Assembly: GCF_002153375.1 (NCBI RefSeq)
Contig: NZ_MTBQ01000005.1
Coordinates: 124,001-188,000 of the forward strand
Length of the DNA stretch: 64,000 nt
Origin: Oceanobacillus rekensis
Lineage (GTDB): Bacteria > Bacillota > Bacilli > Bacillales > Amphibacillaceae
Reading direction: 5' to 3'
Part shown: positions 1 to 8,984 of the stretch, in pieces
Layout of the letters: every line of letters starts with the position of its first letter
Position numbering within the stretch: position 1 is the stretch's first letter
Notes under the pieces: model-generated
What the model was told of the DNA's origin: nothing
Databases searched by the model: none
What the model saw: only the letters and a program-made list of their open reading frames with translations
Translations under genes and position numbers: made by a program

Positions 1-1
1 C

Positions 2-490
2 CGGGGTGCCTCCTATGCGGCTGGAGAGATAGGGTATATGGTGACCGATAAAGATGCGGCACATAAGGAATATGACCAAACTTTCGCTGGGTATGGATTC
101 TTAGACAGCCATGTTGGTGGCCCGTCCATTACAAAAAGAATGCTTCATTACTTAGGTGAAAGTGATAAAGCTTCCGAGAATTGGTCTGCACAGAAAATAT
201 TTCAACTGGCAATCGATGGGGATGAAATGGCGTTAAAAGTCATCCATGATTTCCTCTCACACCTTTCCTATGCATTAATCAATGTTATTTCTATAATAAA
301 TCCACAACAAGTTGTTCTAGGTGGGGGAATATCAAAATCTATGGGGTCCTTTTTACCATATTTGTCTGCAACAATGAACAAACACTTACCCTTACAAACG
401 GAAGTATCCATCACGACGGTTGAAGATGTCTCTTTAATCGGTGCGGGTTACTTATTATTAAAAGAGCATGATTCTATTTTGAAAGTGTAG
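2..490 (+). CDS. ROK-family protein, C-terminal part (5' end outside window)
   Basis: The frame is open from the window edge, so the gene begins upstream; 162 residues are visible. It starts inside the conserved ROK segment GASYAAGEIGYM and ends with the typical GGGISKSMGSFLPYL and GAGYLLL blocks. ROK proteins are sugar kinases or sugar-responsive repressors. The CxCGxxGC zinc motif of classical members is not present in the visible part, and the N-terminus that would show an HTH domain is missing, so kinase versus regulator cannot be decided. It lies 60 bp before a sugar ABC importer, which it probably serves or controls. Confidence 0.85.
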   Translation, partial: RGASYAAGEIGYMVTDKDAAHKEYDQTFAGYGFLDSHVGGPSITKRMLHYLGESDKASENWSAQKIFQLAIDGDEMALKVIHDFLSHLSYALINVISIINPQQVVLGGGISKSMGSFLPYLSATMNKHLPLQTEVSITTVEDVSLIGAGYLLLKEHDSILKV

Positions 491-550
491 TTTTCATCCT
501 GAATTAGAGTGACTTCGGTCCTTTAAAATATTTTTATAGGGGGTTTTTTA

Positions 551-1867
551 ATGTATAGAAAGTGGCAATTTATGTTGTTGGGAATTTTATTATTGCTTGT
601 ACTCGCTGCATGCTCAGGTGGTGAAGAGGATTCCTCAAGTGACGCAAAAACAGATGAGTCAGAAGGTGCAGATGGTGAAATCACACTTGAGTACTGGCAA
701 TACTCTTTTGATTCAAAGGTAACATTGATGGATGAATTGATTGCGGAATTCGAGGAAGCAAATCCTGGGATTAAAGTGGAGCAAACAAATTTCCCATATG
801 ATCAATACAACGAACAAGTAGCGGCACAAGTTCCCGCAGGTAGAGGGCCAGATGTTATCAATTTATTTTATGGATGGGTACCAACCTATGTAGATGCTGG
901 TTATTTACAGCCACTACCACAAGATGCCTTTCCACATGATGAAATTGAAAGTGAGTTTTTCCCTTTAGTGGAAGCTACAAAAATGGATGGCGAGTATTGG
1001 ACCATTCCAACGGCAGTAAGAACACTTGCATTATTCTATAATAAGGATTTATTTGAGGAAGCAGGACTTGATCCAGAATCCCCTCCAACTACATGGGAGG
1101 AACTGGAGGATTATGCAGTGCAATTAACAAAAGCCGATGATAGCGGTCGTTTAGAACAATCAGGTATGGCTTGGGAACCTGCACAGCAAGGTCACCAATG
1201 GCTTAGAGATGGACTGACAATCCAAGCAGGTGGTCAAGTGTTAAGCGAGGATCGTAAAGATGTCGTTTGGGCGGATGACCCTGCAGGTTTGGAAGCATTT
1301 AAATACTGGCTAAGCTTCCCAACCGATCTTGGTACATCGGAACAAGGATTTTATACAGATGATGTAACCGCCTTTGTTACCGAAAAAGCTGCGATGAACA
1401 TTGATGGGTCATTTCGAATTGGTACATTGCAAAGTGATGCACCTGATTTGAATTATGCCGTTGCACCACTTCCAGGTAAGGATGCACAATCAACTAATTC
1501 CTCTTTCTGGACGAATGGAATTACAGCAGGAGTCGAAGGGGAAAAGCTAGAAGCGGCTACGAAGTTTCTAGAGTTTTTAACAAGTGATGATGTGATGGAA
1601 AGATGGTTAGACGCGACAGGTGAACTACCAGCAAAAGAAGCAGTAGCAATGCAGGATAAATATGTAAACGATGAGATTTATGGTCCGTTCATTGAATCCT
1701 TGCCTTTTGCGAATGCACATTTCTTCGTGGATGAAACAAAAGAGCGTGATCTTGTCATTGACGCTGCAAATAAGGTGTTGATGGAAGGAATGGATCCTGA
1801 AGAAGCGTTTAATGAATTAGTGGAGTCCACCCAGGAACTTTATGATGCATATTGGAGTGATAAATAA
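551..1867 (+). CDS. Sugar ABC transporter substrate-binding lipoprotein (family 1 SBP)
   Basis: A 438-residue exported lipoprotein: hydrophobic signal segment, lipobox LAAC with Cys21 as lipidation site, then an acidic Ser/Asp/Glu linker. The body fits carbohydrate-binding SBP family 1 (MalE/UgpB type), with blocks such as GPDVINLF and an IPTAVRTLALFYNKDLF stretch. It would capture an oligosaccharide or glycoside outside the membrane and deliver it to the two permeases that follow. The start is set by a TAGGGGG ribosome site 7 nt upstream. No ATPase gene is adjacent, so a shared MsmX-like ATPase elsewhere is likely. Substrate unknown; the ROK protein and deacetylase nearby suggest an N-acetylated or complex sugar (inference). 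Confidence 0.9.
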   Translation: MYRKWQFMLLGILLLLVLAACSGGEEDSSSDAKTDESEGADGEITLEYWQYSFDSKVTLMDELIAEFEEANPGIKVEQTNFPYDQYNEQVAAQVPAGRGPDVINLFYGWVPTYVDAGYLQPLPQDAFPHDEIESEFFPLVEATKMDGEYWTIPTAVRTLALFYNKDLFEEAGLDPESPPTTWEELEDYAVQLTKADDSGRLEQSGMAWEPAQQGHQWLRDGLTIQAGGQVLSEDRKDVVWADDPAGLEAFKYWLSFPTDLGTSEQGFYTDDVTAFVTEKAAMNIDGSFRIGTLQSDAPDLNYAVAPLPGKDAQSTNSSFWTNGITAGVEGEKLEAATKFLEFLTSDDVMERWLDATGELPAKEAVAMQDKYVNDEIYGPFIESLPFANAHFFVDETKERDLVIDAANKVLMEGMDPEEAFNELVESTQELYDAYWSDK

Positions 1868-1879
1868 TACTTTTTTAGG

Positions 1880-1906
1880 GGATCAAGGGTTACTCTACCT
1901 TGGTCC
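1880..1906 (+). terminator. Attenuator-like hairpin between SBP and permease genes
   Basis: Stem GGATCAAGG with CCTTGGTCC around a 9-nt loop and no long T run. Such hairpins after the binding-protein gene often protect its mRNA or reduce read-through into the permease genes. Similar hairpins follow the SBP genes at 29505, 54738 and 13518. Confidence 0.45.
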
Positions 1907-1929
1907 TTATCAATTAGGGGAGGTGCAAG

Positions 1930-2901
1930 ATGGAGCAATTTTCTGATTCAAATCATAATCATGACAAAAAACCAGACCGCAAAGAAAAGAAATCATTAAC
2001 TTCTAAATTTAGAGGTAATCTTAAATATCAAAAATACTTATTTGTGTACACCTGTTTACTACTACCGATTATTTTTTATCTTGGAATTCGTATTTTACCT
2101 ACTCTATTTACATTCAATGTAGGGTTTAGAGATTGGAATCTTCTCTCTACAGATATACAACCGTTCGTGGGATTTGAAAATTATGTAACGCTGTTCAAGG
2201 ATGAAGTTTTTATTAAATCGATTTTTAATACATTGATATATATTGTGTTAGGTGTTTCTGGGCAATTATTATTCGGTATCGTTGTTGCATTATTATTGCA
2301 TAAAATTAATCGATTTGTTGGTTTCTTTAGGGTTATTTATTTCATACCTTATGTAACGAGTATCGTTGCAATCAGCTGGGTCTTTCAGTGGATTTTAATG
2401 GGTAATGGAATCATTAATGACGTATTAATAAATTTAGGGCTTCCACCGCAACCCTTTTTGAATTCACCAGATCAAGCAATATACGTTATTATCGGTGCAA
2501 TGATTTGGCAATCGATCGGTTTTCAAATGATTTTATTTTTGGCTGGTTTAGAAAATATACCAGAAATGCTATATGAAGCGGCCAATATTGATGGTGCTAG
2601 CTCATGGCAAAAGTTCTGGCATGTGACATTACCATTGCTGAATCCAACGATTGTATTTTCAGCAGTTATTGGAACGATTACGTTTATTCAGGTATCATTC
2701 ACGCAAGTAGTCAATATGAGTATGGATGGAAGTGGTGGTCCGCTAGATTCAACTATTTCCGTTGTCGTCTATATTTATCAGCTTGCATTCAGGCAATTTG
2801 ATATGGGACTAGCTTCCGCTGCTACGGTTATATTATTTCTGTTTATTCTAGCTTTAACTATATTCCAAATGAAAGTTCTAACGAAGAAATTTGATTACTA
2901 G
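1930..2901 (+). CDS. Sugar ABC transporter permease, MalF type
   Basis: A 323-residue inner-membrane protein with a charged, His/Lys-rich cytoplasmic N-terminus (about 35 residues) and roughly six transmembrane helices. The EAA loop that docks the ATPase is visible around residues 215-240 (YEAANIDGAS...LP). It pairs with the MalG-type permease 17 bp downstream and takes substrate from the preceding lipoprotein. The ribosome site GGGGAGGTG is well placed for ATG 1930. CUT1 family membership is clear; substrate is not. Confidence 0.9.
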   Translation: MEQFSDSNHNHDKKPDRKEKKSLTSKFRGNLKYQKYLFVYTCLLLPIIFYLGIRILPTLFTFNVGFRDWNLLSTDIQPFVGFENYVTLFKDEVFIKSIFNTLIYIVLGVSGQLLFGIVVALLLHKINRFVGFFRVIYFIPYVTSIVAISWVFQWILMGNGIINDVLINLGLPPQPFLNSPDQAIYVIIGAMIWQSIGFQMILFLAGLENIPEMLYEAANIDGASSWQKFWHVTLPLLNPTIVFSAVIGTITFIQVSFTQVVNMSMDGSGGPLDSTISVVVYIYQLAFRQFDMGLASAATVILFLFILALTIFQMKVLTKKFDY

Positions 2902-2918
2902 CAAAGGAGGTTAGAACA

Positions 2919-3728
2919 ATGAAATTCAGAAAACTGTTGCCATACCTACTCTTAATACTTGGATCTGTCATTATGCTGTTTCCTTTTGTTTGGATGGTTT
3001 CTACCTCTTTAAAAGCACCAATGGATATTTTTAACTTAAGTATCATCCCTGAAAATCCTACTTTAGGAAACTATCTTCAGATTTTAGAAGAAAGCATGTT
3101 TGTCAGATGGTTCATTAATAGTTTTATCGTTGCTGTTATTACAACAATCAGTGTGCTATTCTTTGATACTCTTGTTGGATATATTATCGCTAAATTTAAG
3201 TTTGTTGGCCGTACCGTTATTTTCGTATTAATATTAAGTACATTAATGGTTCCTACCGAAATGCTGATTATTCCATGGTTTATGATGAGTTCAGATTTAG
3301 GATGGACCGATACATATTGGGCTGTCTTGTTTCCTGGTTTAATGACTGGTTTCGGGGTGTTTTTAATGAGGCAATTTATGGAGAAAATACCAGACGACCT
3401 CTTAAATGCAGCCCGAATTGATGGCATGAATGAGTATGTCATTTTCTTTAAAATAGCTGTACCTCAAGTATGGCCAGCAATATCCGCCCTAGGTATTTTT
3501 ACATTTTTAAGTAACTGGAATGCTTTCTTATGGCCACTCATTGCCATTGAATCACCTAGTCTACGAACACTGCCAGTAGGTTTATCCTTCTTTTCCTCAG
3601 GAGAGGCCGAATCACAATGGCATTTAATTATGACGGGGGCAACGATTTCTGTCATACCAATCATTCTCGTATTTATTCTGCTGCAACGACATATTATAAA
3701 GGGGATCACATTGACGGGGATGAAATAG
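2919..3728 (+). CDS. Sugar ABC transporter permease, MalG type
   Basis: A 269-residue membrane protein with six predicted helices and the EAA motif (NAARIDGMNEY...VP, about residues 160-185). It completes the CUT1 importer begun at 551 and is preceded by a strong AAAGGAGG site. The C-terminus (ITLTGMK) is normal for MalG proteins. The TAG stop is immediately followed by GGGAC of a REP hairpin, so the element sits exactly at the gene end. Confidence 0.92.
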   Translation: MKFRKLLPYLLLILGSVIMLFPFVWMVSTSLKAPMDIFNLSIIPENPTLGNYLQILEESMFVRWFINSFIVAVITTISVLFFDTLVGYIIAKFKFVGRTVIFVLILSTLMVPTEMLIIPWFMMSSDLGWTDTYWAVLFPGLMTGFGVFLMRQFMEKIPDDLLNAARIDGMNEYVIFFKIAVPQVWPAISALGIFTFLSNWNAFLWPLIAIESPSLRTLPVGLSFFSSGEAESQWHLIMTGATISVIPIILVFILLQRHIIKGITLTGMK

Positions 3729-3754
3729 GGACACGGGGACAGGCACCTTGTCCC
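3728..3754 (+). repeat. REP hairpin, inward copy after the MalG-type gene
   Basis: Stem GGGACACGG / CCTTGTCCC around the conserved GGACAGGCA loop; the preceding ATAG contributes the stop codon of the permease gene. It is followed by a 42-bp repeat array instead of the normal element interior. Confidence 0.8.
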
Positions 3755-3761
3755 GTTTATT

Positions 3762-4028
3762 GGAGTAGTGCAATATAGCGTTGAAGTCGCGCGGTCCCGG
3801 GTCGGAGTAGTGCAATAGAGCATTGAAGTCGCGCAGTCCGGGCCTGGAGTGGTGCAATGCAGCATTGAGGTTGCGCAGTCCCGGGCCTGGAGTTGTTCAA
3901 TGCAGTATTGAAGTCGTGCAGTCCGGGCCTTGAGTTGTGCAATGCAGCATTGAGGTTGCGCAGTCCCGGTCCTGGAGTTGTGCAATGCAGCATTGAGGTT
4001 GCGCAGTCCCGGTCCTGGAGTGGTGCAA
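3762..4028. repeat. Tandem array of a 42-43 bp palindrome-bearing unit (about 6.3 copies)
   Basis: Consecutive units begin GGAGTNGTGCAATGCAGCAT and continue through TTGAGGTTGCGCAGTCC; each contains the dyad CAATGC-A-GCATTG. Lengths drift between 42 and 43 bp, so open frames running through it shift and are not genes. The array lies between a REP hairpin (3728-3754) and a shortened REP end (4031-4049). A larger array of the same unit is at 46690-47156. Confidence 0.85.
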
Positions 4029-4030
4029 GA

Positions 4031-4049
4031 GGGACATGCATCGTGTCCC
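4031..4049 (+). repeat. Shortened REP hairpin closing the 42-bp array
   Basis: GGGACATGCATCGTGTCCC followed by GAAATATCTT, the same sequence that follows normal inward REP ends. The loop and part of the stem have been lost. It shows that the array was placed within, or recombined between, two like-oriented REP ends. Confidence 0.6.
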
Positions 4050-4097
4050 GAAATATCTTCTTTACGCAGGTTCCTGAGGCGGGAAACTTAGCAGAAA

Positions 4098-4140
4098 AAT
4101 AACCCAATAAGGATATATTTACCTTATTGGGTTATTTTTT
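4098..4140. terminator. Bidirectional intrinsic terminator
   Basis: Perfect 15-bp stem (AATAACCCAATAAGG at 4098-4112 with its complement at 4122-4136), A-rich on the left and T6 on the right. It separates the rightward sugar operon from the leftward deacetylase gene and can serve both. Confidence 0.85.
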
Positions 4141-4207
4141 AATAATTAACTCTTACATATAAACATCCACATCCAGCTTCAGTCCGTAATAGCTTTAAGC
4201 TTTTGTT

Positions 4208-6715
4208 TTAATCATTACTATAACTAATTAAATTGGTGAATATGCGATAAGCGCCAGGGATCTGATTATCAATTTGGCGGTAAAATACTAGATTTGTGTA
4301 CATATACGTTCCTTCACCATAGTCAGCAAGTAAGATACCACTTGTAAATGGATCTTCGTTCGGATCTTTCATGCTTACGAACGTTTCATAACGATCATCC
4401 CAATTCATTGGGAAATAGAGTCCTCTTTCTTGTACCCAATTATCCCAGTCACTGTTTGTAATTTCATTCGGATAGTTAAATAGTTTGTGTCCGGGTTGGA
4501 GCACGTTTACATCTGCGGTTTCATCTGTCACACGCCATTGGATAGATGGTCTACCAATTTCTAAGGAATATGGCGCAGTTAAACCTGTATCCCAGTTATC
4601 ACCAGGCTTATGATATTGCACGACGTAATGTCCACCGTTCTCCACGTAATCAAGTAGTCTTTCATTATTATCTACAAGATCCTGACGTGATAAATATGCT
4701 CTTATTCCTGTAACAATGGTATCGTACTGTGATAGATCACCTGTAGAAAGGTCTTCTTCTGTCAGCTTTTCCACATCCATGCCAGCATTTAATAAATAAT
4801 CTGCCACTTCATCAAAGCCACTTTCGATATACCCTATTTTAAGGTTATCCTCTGTTAATAGTTCAAATGCTATTGTGTTAACTGTTGATGGATACTGGAA
4901 GTACGAATCGTTAATATGGTCATAACTGATCTCCTGTACGGTTGTATCAAATAGCTTGCCATTTGATTGGACAACAGCATCAAATGAGAAATCACCTTCA
5001 TTGATTTCTGCAGGTGGATTGACCTCAAATGTCACTTCTTTCTCCTCAAACTGCTCTTTAAAGGATACCTCGGTCTGTTCCGGATTACTTGTCCATCCAT
5101 CAGGTAGATTTAGAGAAACAACGCCATCATTCTCACCTTCAGAATAGTTCTTAATGTGAACCGAAACTGGAATATCTGTCTGTACATCAGCGGTATTGAT
5201 TGTTAGATTCTTAGGTTCTGGAGTTACACTTAATTCTGGTAATACTGCAACGGTATTATCAAAATCAATCAATTTAGTCACTGTAGTACCGTTCTCTTTA
5301 AATTCAAGATTACCTTGTAAAACCGGTTCACCATACGGCTCATAGTAATCTGCATCACTTGGTACAGTTATATCAAATGTAACCGTTTTTGACTGATTAG
5401 GTTTCAAGTGACCGATATTCTGTGATCCTACTTGATTCCAATTTTCTGGAATCGCAAGAGATGCTTCGATATGCTTTATTTTTTCATTTCCTTCATTCGT
5501 CACCTTCATTGTCACTTGGCTTTCTTGCCCTTGTGTTAAAACGTTGGAATCATTCACGGCTGCCACCTTGAGACTGGATGTTACAAAACTTACTTCCTGT
5601 AATTGCTCTTCTTTTAATTGAAGTTTATGAAGCAGGTCATTTTTTATATCTTCTTTTATTTTGGATTTTTCGACCATTCTTTCTATCTTCTGTACATTTT
5701 TTAATGCCTTTTGAGATAGAGGTAAAATAGCTTCTCTACTTGGATATAAGTCGATGATTTCATCTAATTCTTGTTGTAATTTACCCAATTGTACTTGTAC
5801 ATTTTTTGCAGGTATCATTTCAGCCCATTCATTAAAATCAAATGGTACTCCTGCAAATAATTCATCATTCTCTTCATTGTCATTGGTTTGTTTGATTAAT
5901 TCTAGGTGGGTTTGTCTAGGTTCAGCAGGAATATCTCTCCCCATTCCCTGACTTTTATGCATATACCTGGATTCTTCCCCAAGTTGTGGATAGGTCATCC
6001 CATAGATTGGGTCAAAGTCTCCAATTTCTATCGAAGTGGTTGCTGTTTCTTCCGATTCTGCTGGTAGGTAGAATTTCTTAATTTGCCAAACAGATAATCC
6101 TTCTTCTAACTGTTCCGGGAAAACAGAAGGATCTGCTGCATCTTCAAATGCTTGTTCTGATAAAATAGATATTGCTCGATGATGGCCATGCTGACTTTCA
6201 ACATCGCGAAATGACGGCATTACAATATCAGGTTGGTAGGTTCTGAGAAATCGAATAAAGCGTTCATAGGTTACATCTTCTCCCCAGTTTTCCAAGGTTT
6301 CGTCTGGTGATTTAGAAAAACCAAAGTCATAAATAGCATCTGAGGTAGTTTCACTTAAGTGATAGGCTTTTACTCCTGTGATTTTAGCCGCTTCAATCAT
6401 TTCATTGGAACGGATAATCCCTAACCCATTACCTAATTCTGTCCCTATCTCATTTTGCCCACCTTCACCACGGTTCGCTATTAAACTCGATGTTTTTACA
6501 CCTAGACCACGAGATAAGTAAGCTAGAAAATCACTGCGCTCATCATCCGGATGCGCCCCAGTATTTAAGAAAGTGACAGTCGTACCAAGCGGCTTAACTA
6601 CATTCCAAAGTTCAACGTCAGGTTTTTCTTCTCCATTTGCTAGTGCATGAAGAGGGAAAACGGAAACGATAAGTAATAGTGACAACAGTAAATAAAGCGA
6701 TTTTTTCTTTAACAT
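4208..6715 (-). CDS. Secreted PIG-L/LmbE-family deacetylase with NEW3 and ThuA-like regions
   Basis: An 835-residue exported protein: signal peptide (residues 1-26), then a PIG-L/LmbE N-acetylglucosaminyl-deacetylase-like domain with the metal motif AHPDDE near residue 56 and a later HGHH motif. A coiled, charged linker (about 300-375) leads to two Ig-like NEW3-type domains (about 380-600), and the last 200 residues (IVTGIRAYL..., GGHYVVQYHK) resemble a ThuA/amidotransferase-like fold. The family removes acetyl groups from N-acetylhexosamine conjugates. The start follows GGAAGGGG. It faces the sugar importer at 551-3728, so the two may share a glycan (inference). Substrate unknown. Confidence 0.8.
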   Translation of the reverse strand: MLKKKSLYLLLSLLLIVSVFPLHALANGEEKPDVELWNVVKPLGTTVTFLNTGAHPDDERSDFLAYLSRGLGVKTSSLIANRGEGGQNEIGTELGNGLGIIRSNEMIEAAKITGVKAYHLSETTSDAIYDFGFSKSPDETLENWGEDVTYERFIRFLRTYQPDIVMPSFRDVESQHGHHRAISILSEQAFEDAADPSVFPEQLEEGLSVWQIKKFYLPAESEETATTSIEIGDFDPIYGMTYPQLGEESRYMHKSQGMGRDIPAEPRQTHLELIKQTNDNEENDELFAGVPFDFNEWAEMIPAKNVQVQLGKLQQELDEIIDLYPSREAILPLSQKALKNVQKIERMVEKSKIKEDIKNDLLHKLQLKEEQLQEVSFVTSSLKVAAVNDSNVLTQGQESQVTMKVTNEGNEKIKHIEASLAIPENWNQVGSQNIGHLKPNQSKTVTFDITVPSDADYYEPYGEPVLQGNLEFKENGTTVTKLIDFDNTVAVLPELSVTPEPKNLTINTADVQTDIPVSVHIKNYSEGENDGVVSLNLPDGWTSNPEQTEVSFKEQFEEKEVTFEVNPPAEINEGDFSFDAVVQSNGKLFDTTVQEISYDHINDSYFQYPSTVNTIAFELLTEDNLKIGYIESGFDEVADYLLNAGMDVEKLTEEDLSTGDLSQYDTIVTGIRAYLSRQDLVDNNERLLDYVENGGHYVVQYHKPGDNWDTGLTAPYSLEIGRPSIQWRVTDETADVNVLQPGHKLFNYPNEITNSDWDNWVQERGLYFPMNWDDRYETFVSMKDPNEDPFTSGILLADYGEGTYMYTNLVFYRQIDNQIPGAYRIFTNLISYSND

Positions 6716-6893
6716 GACTTAAACCCCTTCCAACGTATAGTTAACAAATACGAACCATCTACCCTCCTTGTCTATTAAGTTAGTTAGCAACATAAACTTA
6801 CCAACTATTCAGAATATTATATTCATAATAAACAATAGCAGGTGTGGGGGGTGTAGTAAATATTACTAAAGTATCATTTGTGAGGATTTTGTA

Positions 6894-6920
6894 GGGACAA
6901 GGGGACAGGCACCTTGTCCC
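6894..6920 (+). repeat. Solitary REP hairpin with perfect GTAG start
   Basis: GTAG followed by the perfectly paired stem GGGACAAGG / CCTTGTCCC. No partner end or interior module is attached; an unrelated gene fragment abuts it directly. Confidence 0.8.
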
Positions 6921-6922
6921 GT

Positions 6923-7030
6923 GGAAGCATATTAGAAGTAATTGGCGATAAAGTAAAAATCAATTTAACGTTTGCTGATATGAAGGAAATTGAGCATTCC
7001 GAAACACGACACAATATTGAACAAATCTAA
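6923..7030 (+). pseudogene. Fragment of an unrecognised gene joined to a REP end
   Basis: A 35-codon stretch begins two bases after the REP hairpin and ends at TAA. It reads like real protein (ILEVIGDKVKINL...TRHNIEQI) but has no start codon or ribosome site, so it is probably the 3' remnant of a gene truncated by a REP-associated rearrangement. I do not recognise the family. The rest of 6716-7190 holds only the deacetylase promoter region and a hairpin formed by AAGAACAC/GTGTTCTT near 7108-7151. Confidence 0.35.
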
Positions 7031-7189
7031 ATTAATGGGAGTGGAAAGGGAGAAGAAGGTGTTTATTATTATATTGTTCCGAGCGGGTGAAGAAGTCGGA
7101 GACACTTAAAGAACACTTGAATATTGAGTAGTTTACGATTAGGTGTTCTTTAACAAGTCAAAAGATATAGTATATTGGTATTGCTATTC

Positions 7190-7217
7190 TTTACACAAAG
7201 TTTGTACATCTTTCATA
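7190..7217 (+). promoter_or_regulatory. Possible PhoP box upstream of the 5'-nucleotidase
   Basis: TTTACA, TTTGTA and TTCATA occur with exact 11-bp spacing (7190, 7201, 7212), the arrangement of Bacillus PhoP boxes (TTHACA-N5 repeats). Only the first hexamer is a full match. A -10-like TATATT follows at 7224. Confidence 0.35.
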
Positions 7218-7276
7218 ATCTCTCTATATTAAAAAGCTATACTTGTTTAGAAGATAGAAAAATTGGAGGATTAGAG

Positions 7277-8788
7277 ATGAAAAAAATTGTAATTGTTTTA
7301 TCATGCGCAGCACTATTTTTATTTACTTTTCTTATACAATCAAGTACTACAGATGCGAAGGCACCAAGAAAAGCAACTATATTATATTTTAATGATGCCC
7401 ACGAAATTAGCCCAGTTGTAAACGAGTATGGTGACCGTGGTGGTGTCGCTAGACTGAAAACGGTAATCGACCGTGTGAAAAAAGATAATAAACATACTGC
7501 TGTTGCTTTTGGTGGTGATTTAGGTGGTGGAACACTTTTTGGTGGGGTATACAAAGGGTTTCCAATTGTAGAAGCTTTTAATAAAATAGGAATTGATATA
7601 GCTAATTTTGGTCAGCATGATTTTGATTTCGGTTCTGAGGTGACTGAGGAGTTAGTTACAGCATCGAATTTTCAATGGATTACTTCTAATTTAACAGATA
7701 CAGAAGGTAATGCATTTGCTAATCTGCCAACCTATCAAATTATCAACCAACGTGGTATTAAAATTGGAATAATCGGCTTAACGGATGACATGTATACGAC
7801 AACAAATGACGGGAAGGTTATTCAGCAGGATATTATTCCTTCAGCTAAAAAAGCTGTCGAGCAAATCAAGAATACACAAAAGGTTGATGTGATTATTGCA
7901 TTAACACAGGAATCGCTTGAGAAGGACAAGCAATTACTGGATGCTGTACCGGAAATTGATGCCGTATTTACAGAAGAAAAAGCAGAGGACAGGTCCTTTA
8001 TTATCGAGCATGGTAACGGCTATATAGTAGCATCACAAGGAAATATCGGTTCGATGATTCGCCTAGATATTACAAAGCATGCGAAGCATATTAAACTCAC
8101 CCCTACTGTTATTGAAGTCGATCACACCGTTCCGGAAGACCCAGAATTAAAAGCGTTAGCAGACTATTACCAAAACAAGCTGGAAGAAGATTTAGGCCAA
8201 ACGATTGCGCAATTAGATACACCTTTAGTTTATGGAGATAATCATGAATCAAGATACCTGGAAACCAATATCGGTAACTTTATAGCTGATAGTTATCGCG
8301 ATCATTTTAACGCGGATATTGGGCTAATGAATGGTGGCGGAATTCGTACAAGTATTCTTGCTGGAGAATTCACTTCACGAGATGCATACGCTATTTTACC
8401 TTTTGGCAACAAAGTAGTTCTTGCTAATGTAAAAGGAGAGACAATTCAAGCAGCGTTCGAGAATAGTGTTTCACGTGTAGAAAGTTTAGGCGGAGGATTT
8501 TTACAAGTATCGGGAATCCAATATTCCTATAATCCAAGTCTTCCAGTTGGAGCAAGAGTGCAGTCAATTACAATTAACAATGAACCCATTGATTTAGAAA
8601 AAGACTATCTCGTTGCCATGCCAAATTATATTGCGGGTGGTGGAGATGGCTATACAATGTTTGCCGATAACGAGACTCTTGTAGACGACACCAATGCTCA
8701 AACAGATGCGGAAGTTCTAATCCAATATGCAAGCAAGCTAGGTACTATTAACGCAAGCCTAGAAGAAAGAATACAGGTAATTCAATAA
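7277..8788 (+). CDS. Secreted 5'-nucleotidase / UshA-like metallophosphoesterase
   Basis: A 503-residue exported enzyme: signal peptide (about 1-28), metallophosphoesterase domain (about 30-270) with NDAHE and GGDLGGG metal blocks, and a 5'-nucleotidase C-terminal domain (about 310-495, NIGNFIADSYRDHF, MNGGGIRTS). It would hydrolyse nucleotides outside the cell to recover phosphate and nucleosides. ATG 7277 is chosen because GGAGG lies just upstream and the signal peptide starts there; the frame is open 34 codons further up but without a ribosome site. Oddity: the usual GNHE/GNHD motif reads GQHDFDFG, replacing a metal-binding Asn. A possible Pho box precedes it. Confidence 0.88.
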   Translation: MKKIVIVLSCAALFLFTFLIQSSTTDAKAPRKATILYFNDAHEISPVVNEYGDRGGVARLKTVIDRVKKDNKHTAVAFGGDLGGGTLFGGVYKGFPIVEAFNKIGIDIANFGQHDFDFGSEVTEELVTASNFQWITSNLTDTEGNAFANLPTYQIINQRGIKIGIIGLTDDMYTTTNDGKVIQQDIIPSAKKAVEQIKNTQKVDVIIALTQESLEKDKQLLDAVPEIDAVFTEEKAEDRSFIIEHGNGYIVASQGNIGSMIRLDITKHAKHIKLTPTVIEVDHTVPEDPELKALADYYQNKLEEDLGQTIAQLDTPLVYGDNHESRYLETNIGNFIADSYRDHFNADIGLMNGGGIRTSILAGEFTSRDAYAILPFGNKVVLANVKGETIQAAFENSVSRVESLGGGFLQVSGIQYSYNPSLPVGARVQSITINNEPIDLEKDYLVAMPNYIAGGGDGYTMFADNETLVDDTNAQTDAEVLIQYASKLGTINASLEERIQVIQ

Positions 8789-8794
8789 GTCGTA

Positions 8795-8871
8795 GGGACA
8801 CGGGGACAGGCACCGCGTCCCGGAATATTTCCATAGTATAGACTGAGTGTTAGAGACACTTGGTCTTTTTT
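8795..8871 (+). repeat. REP left half with its terminator
   Basis: GTAG plus stem GGGACACGG / CCGCGTCCC (8795-8821), then the family terminator: GACTGAGTGT / ACACTTGGTC (8841-8865) followed by T6. It ends the 5'-nucleotidase gene six bases after the stop codon. The right half of the element is absent. Confidence 0.8.
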
Positions 8872-8984
8872 AAATCTAAAGATAATAATGTGAATTAGCC
8901 TTCTCAGGTGAAATATTCACCTCTGTAAAATTGTATTTTGCTCACATAATTCCTTTCGTTTATTAGGTTTTAGGATTTTGACAT

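Noticed and set aside
3762-4028. CRISPR array
   Set aside because: Whole 42-43 bp units repeat without unique spacers, and there are no cas genes.
3464-4107. Minus-strand frames across the first 42-bp array as proteins
   Set aside because: They run from the permease gene into the array, lack start signals, and the 43-bp units shift the frame.
7175-7276. Longer N-terminus for the 5'-nucleotidase
   Set aside because: No ribosome site; the segment overlaps the promoter and possible Pho box.
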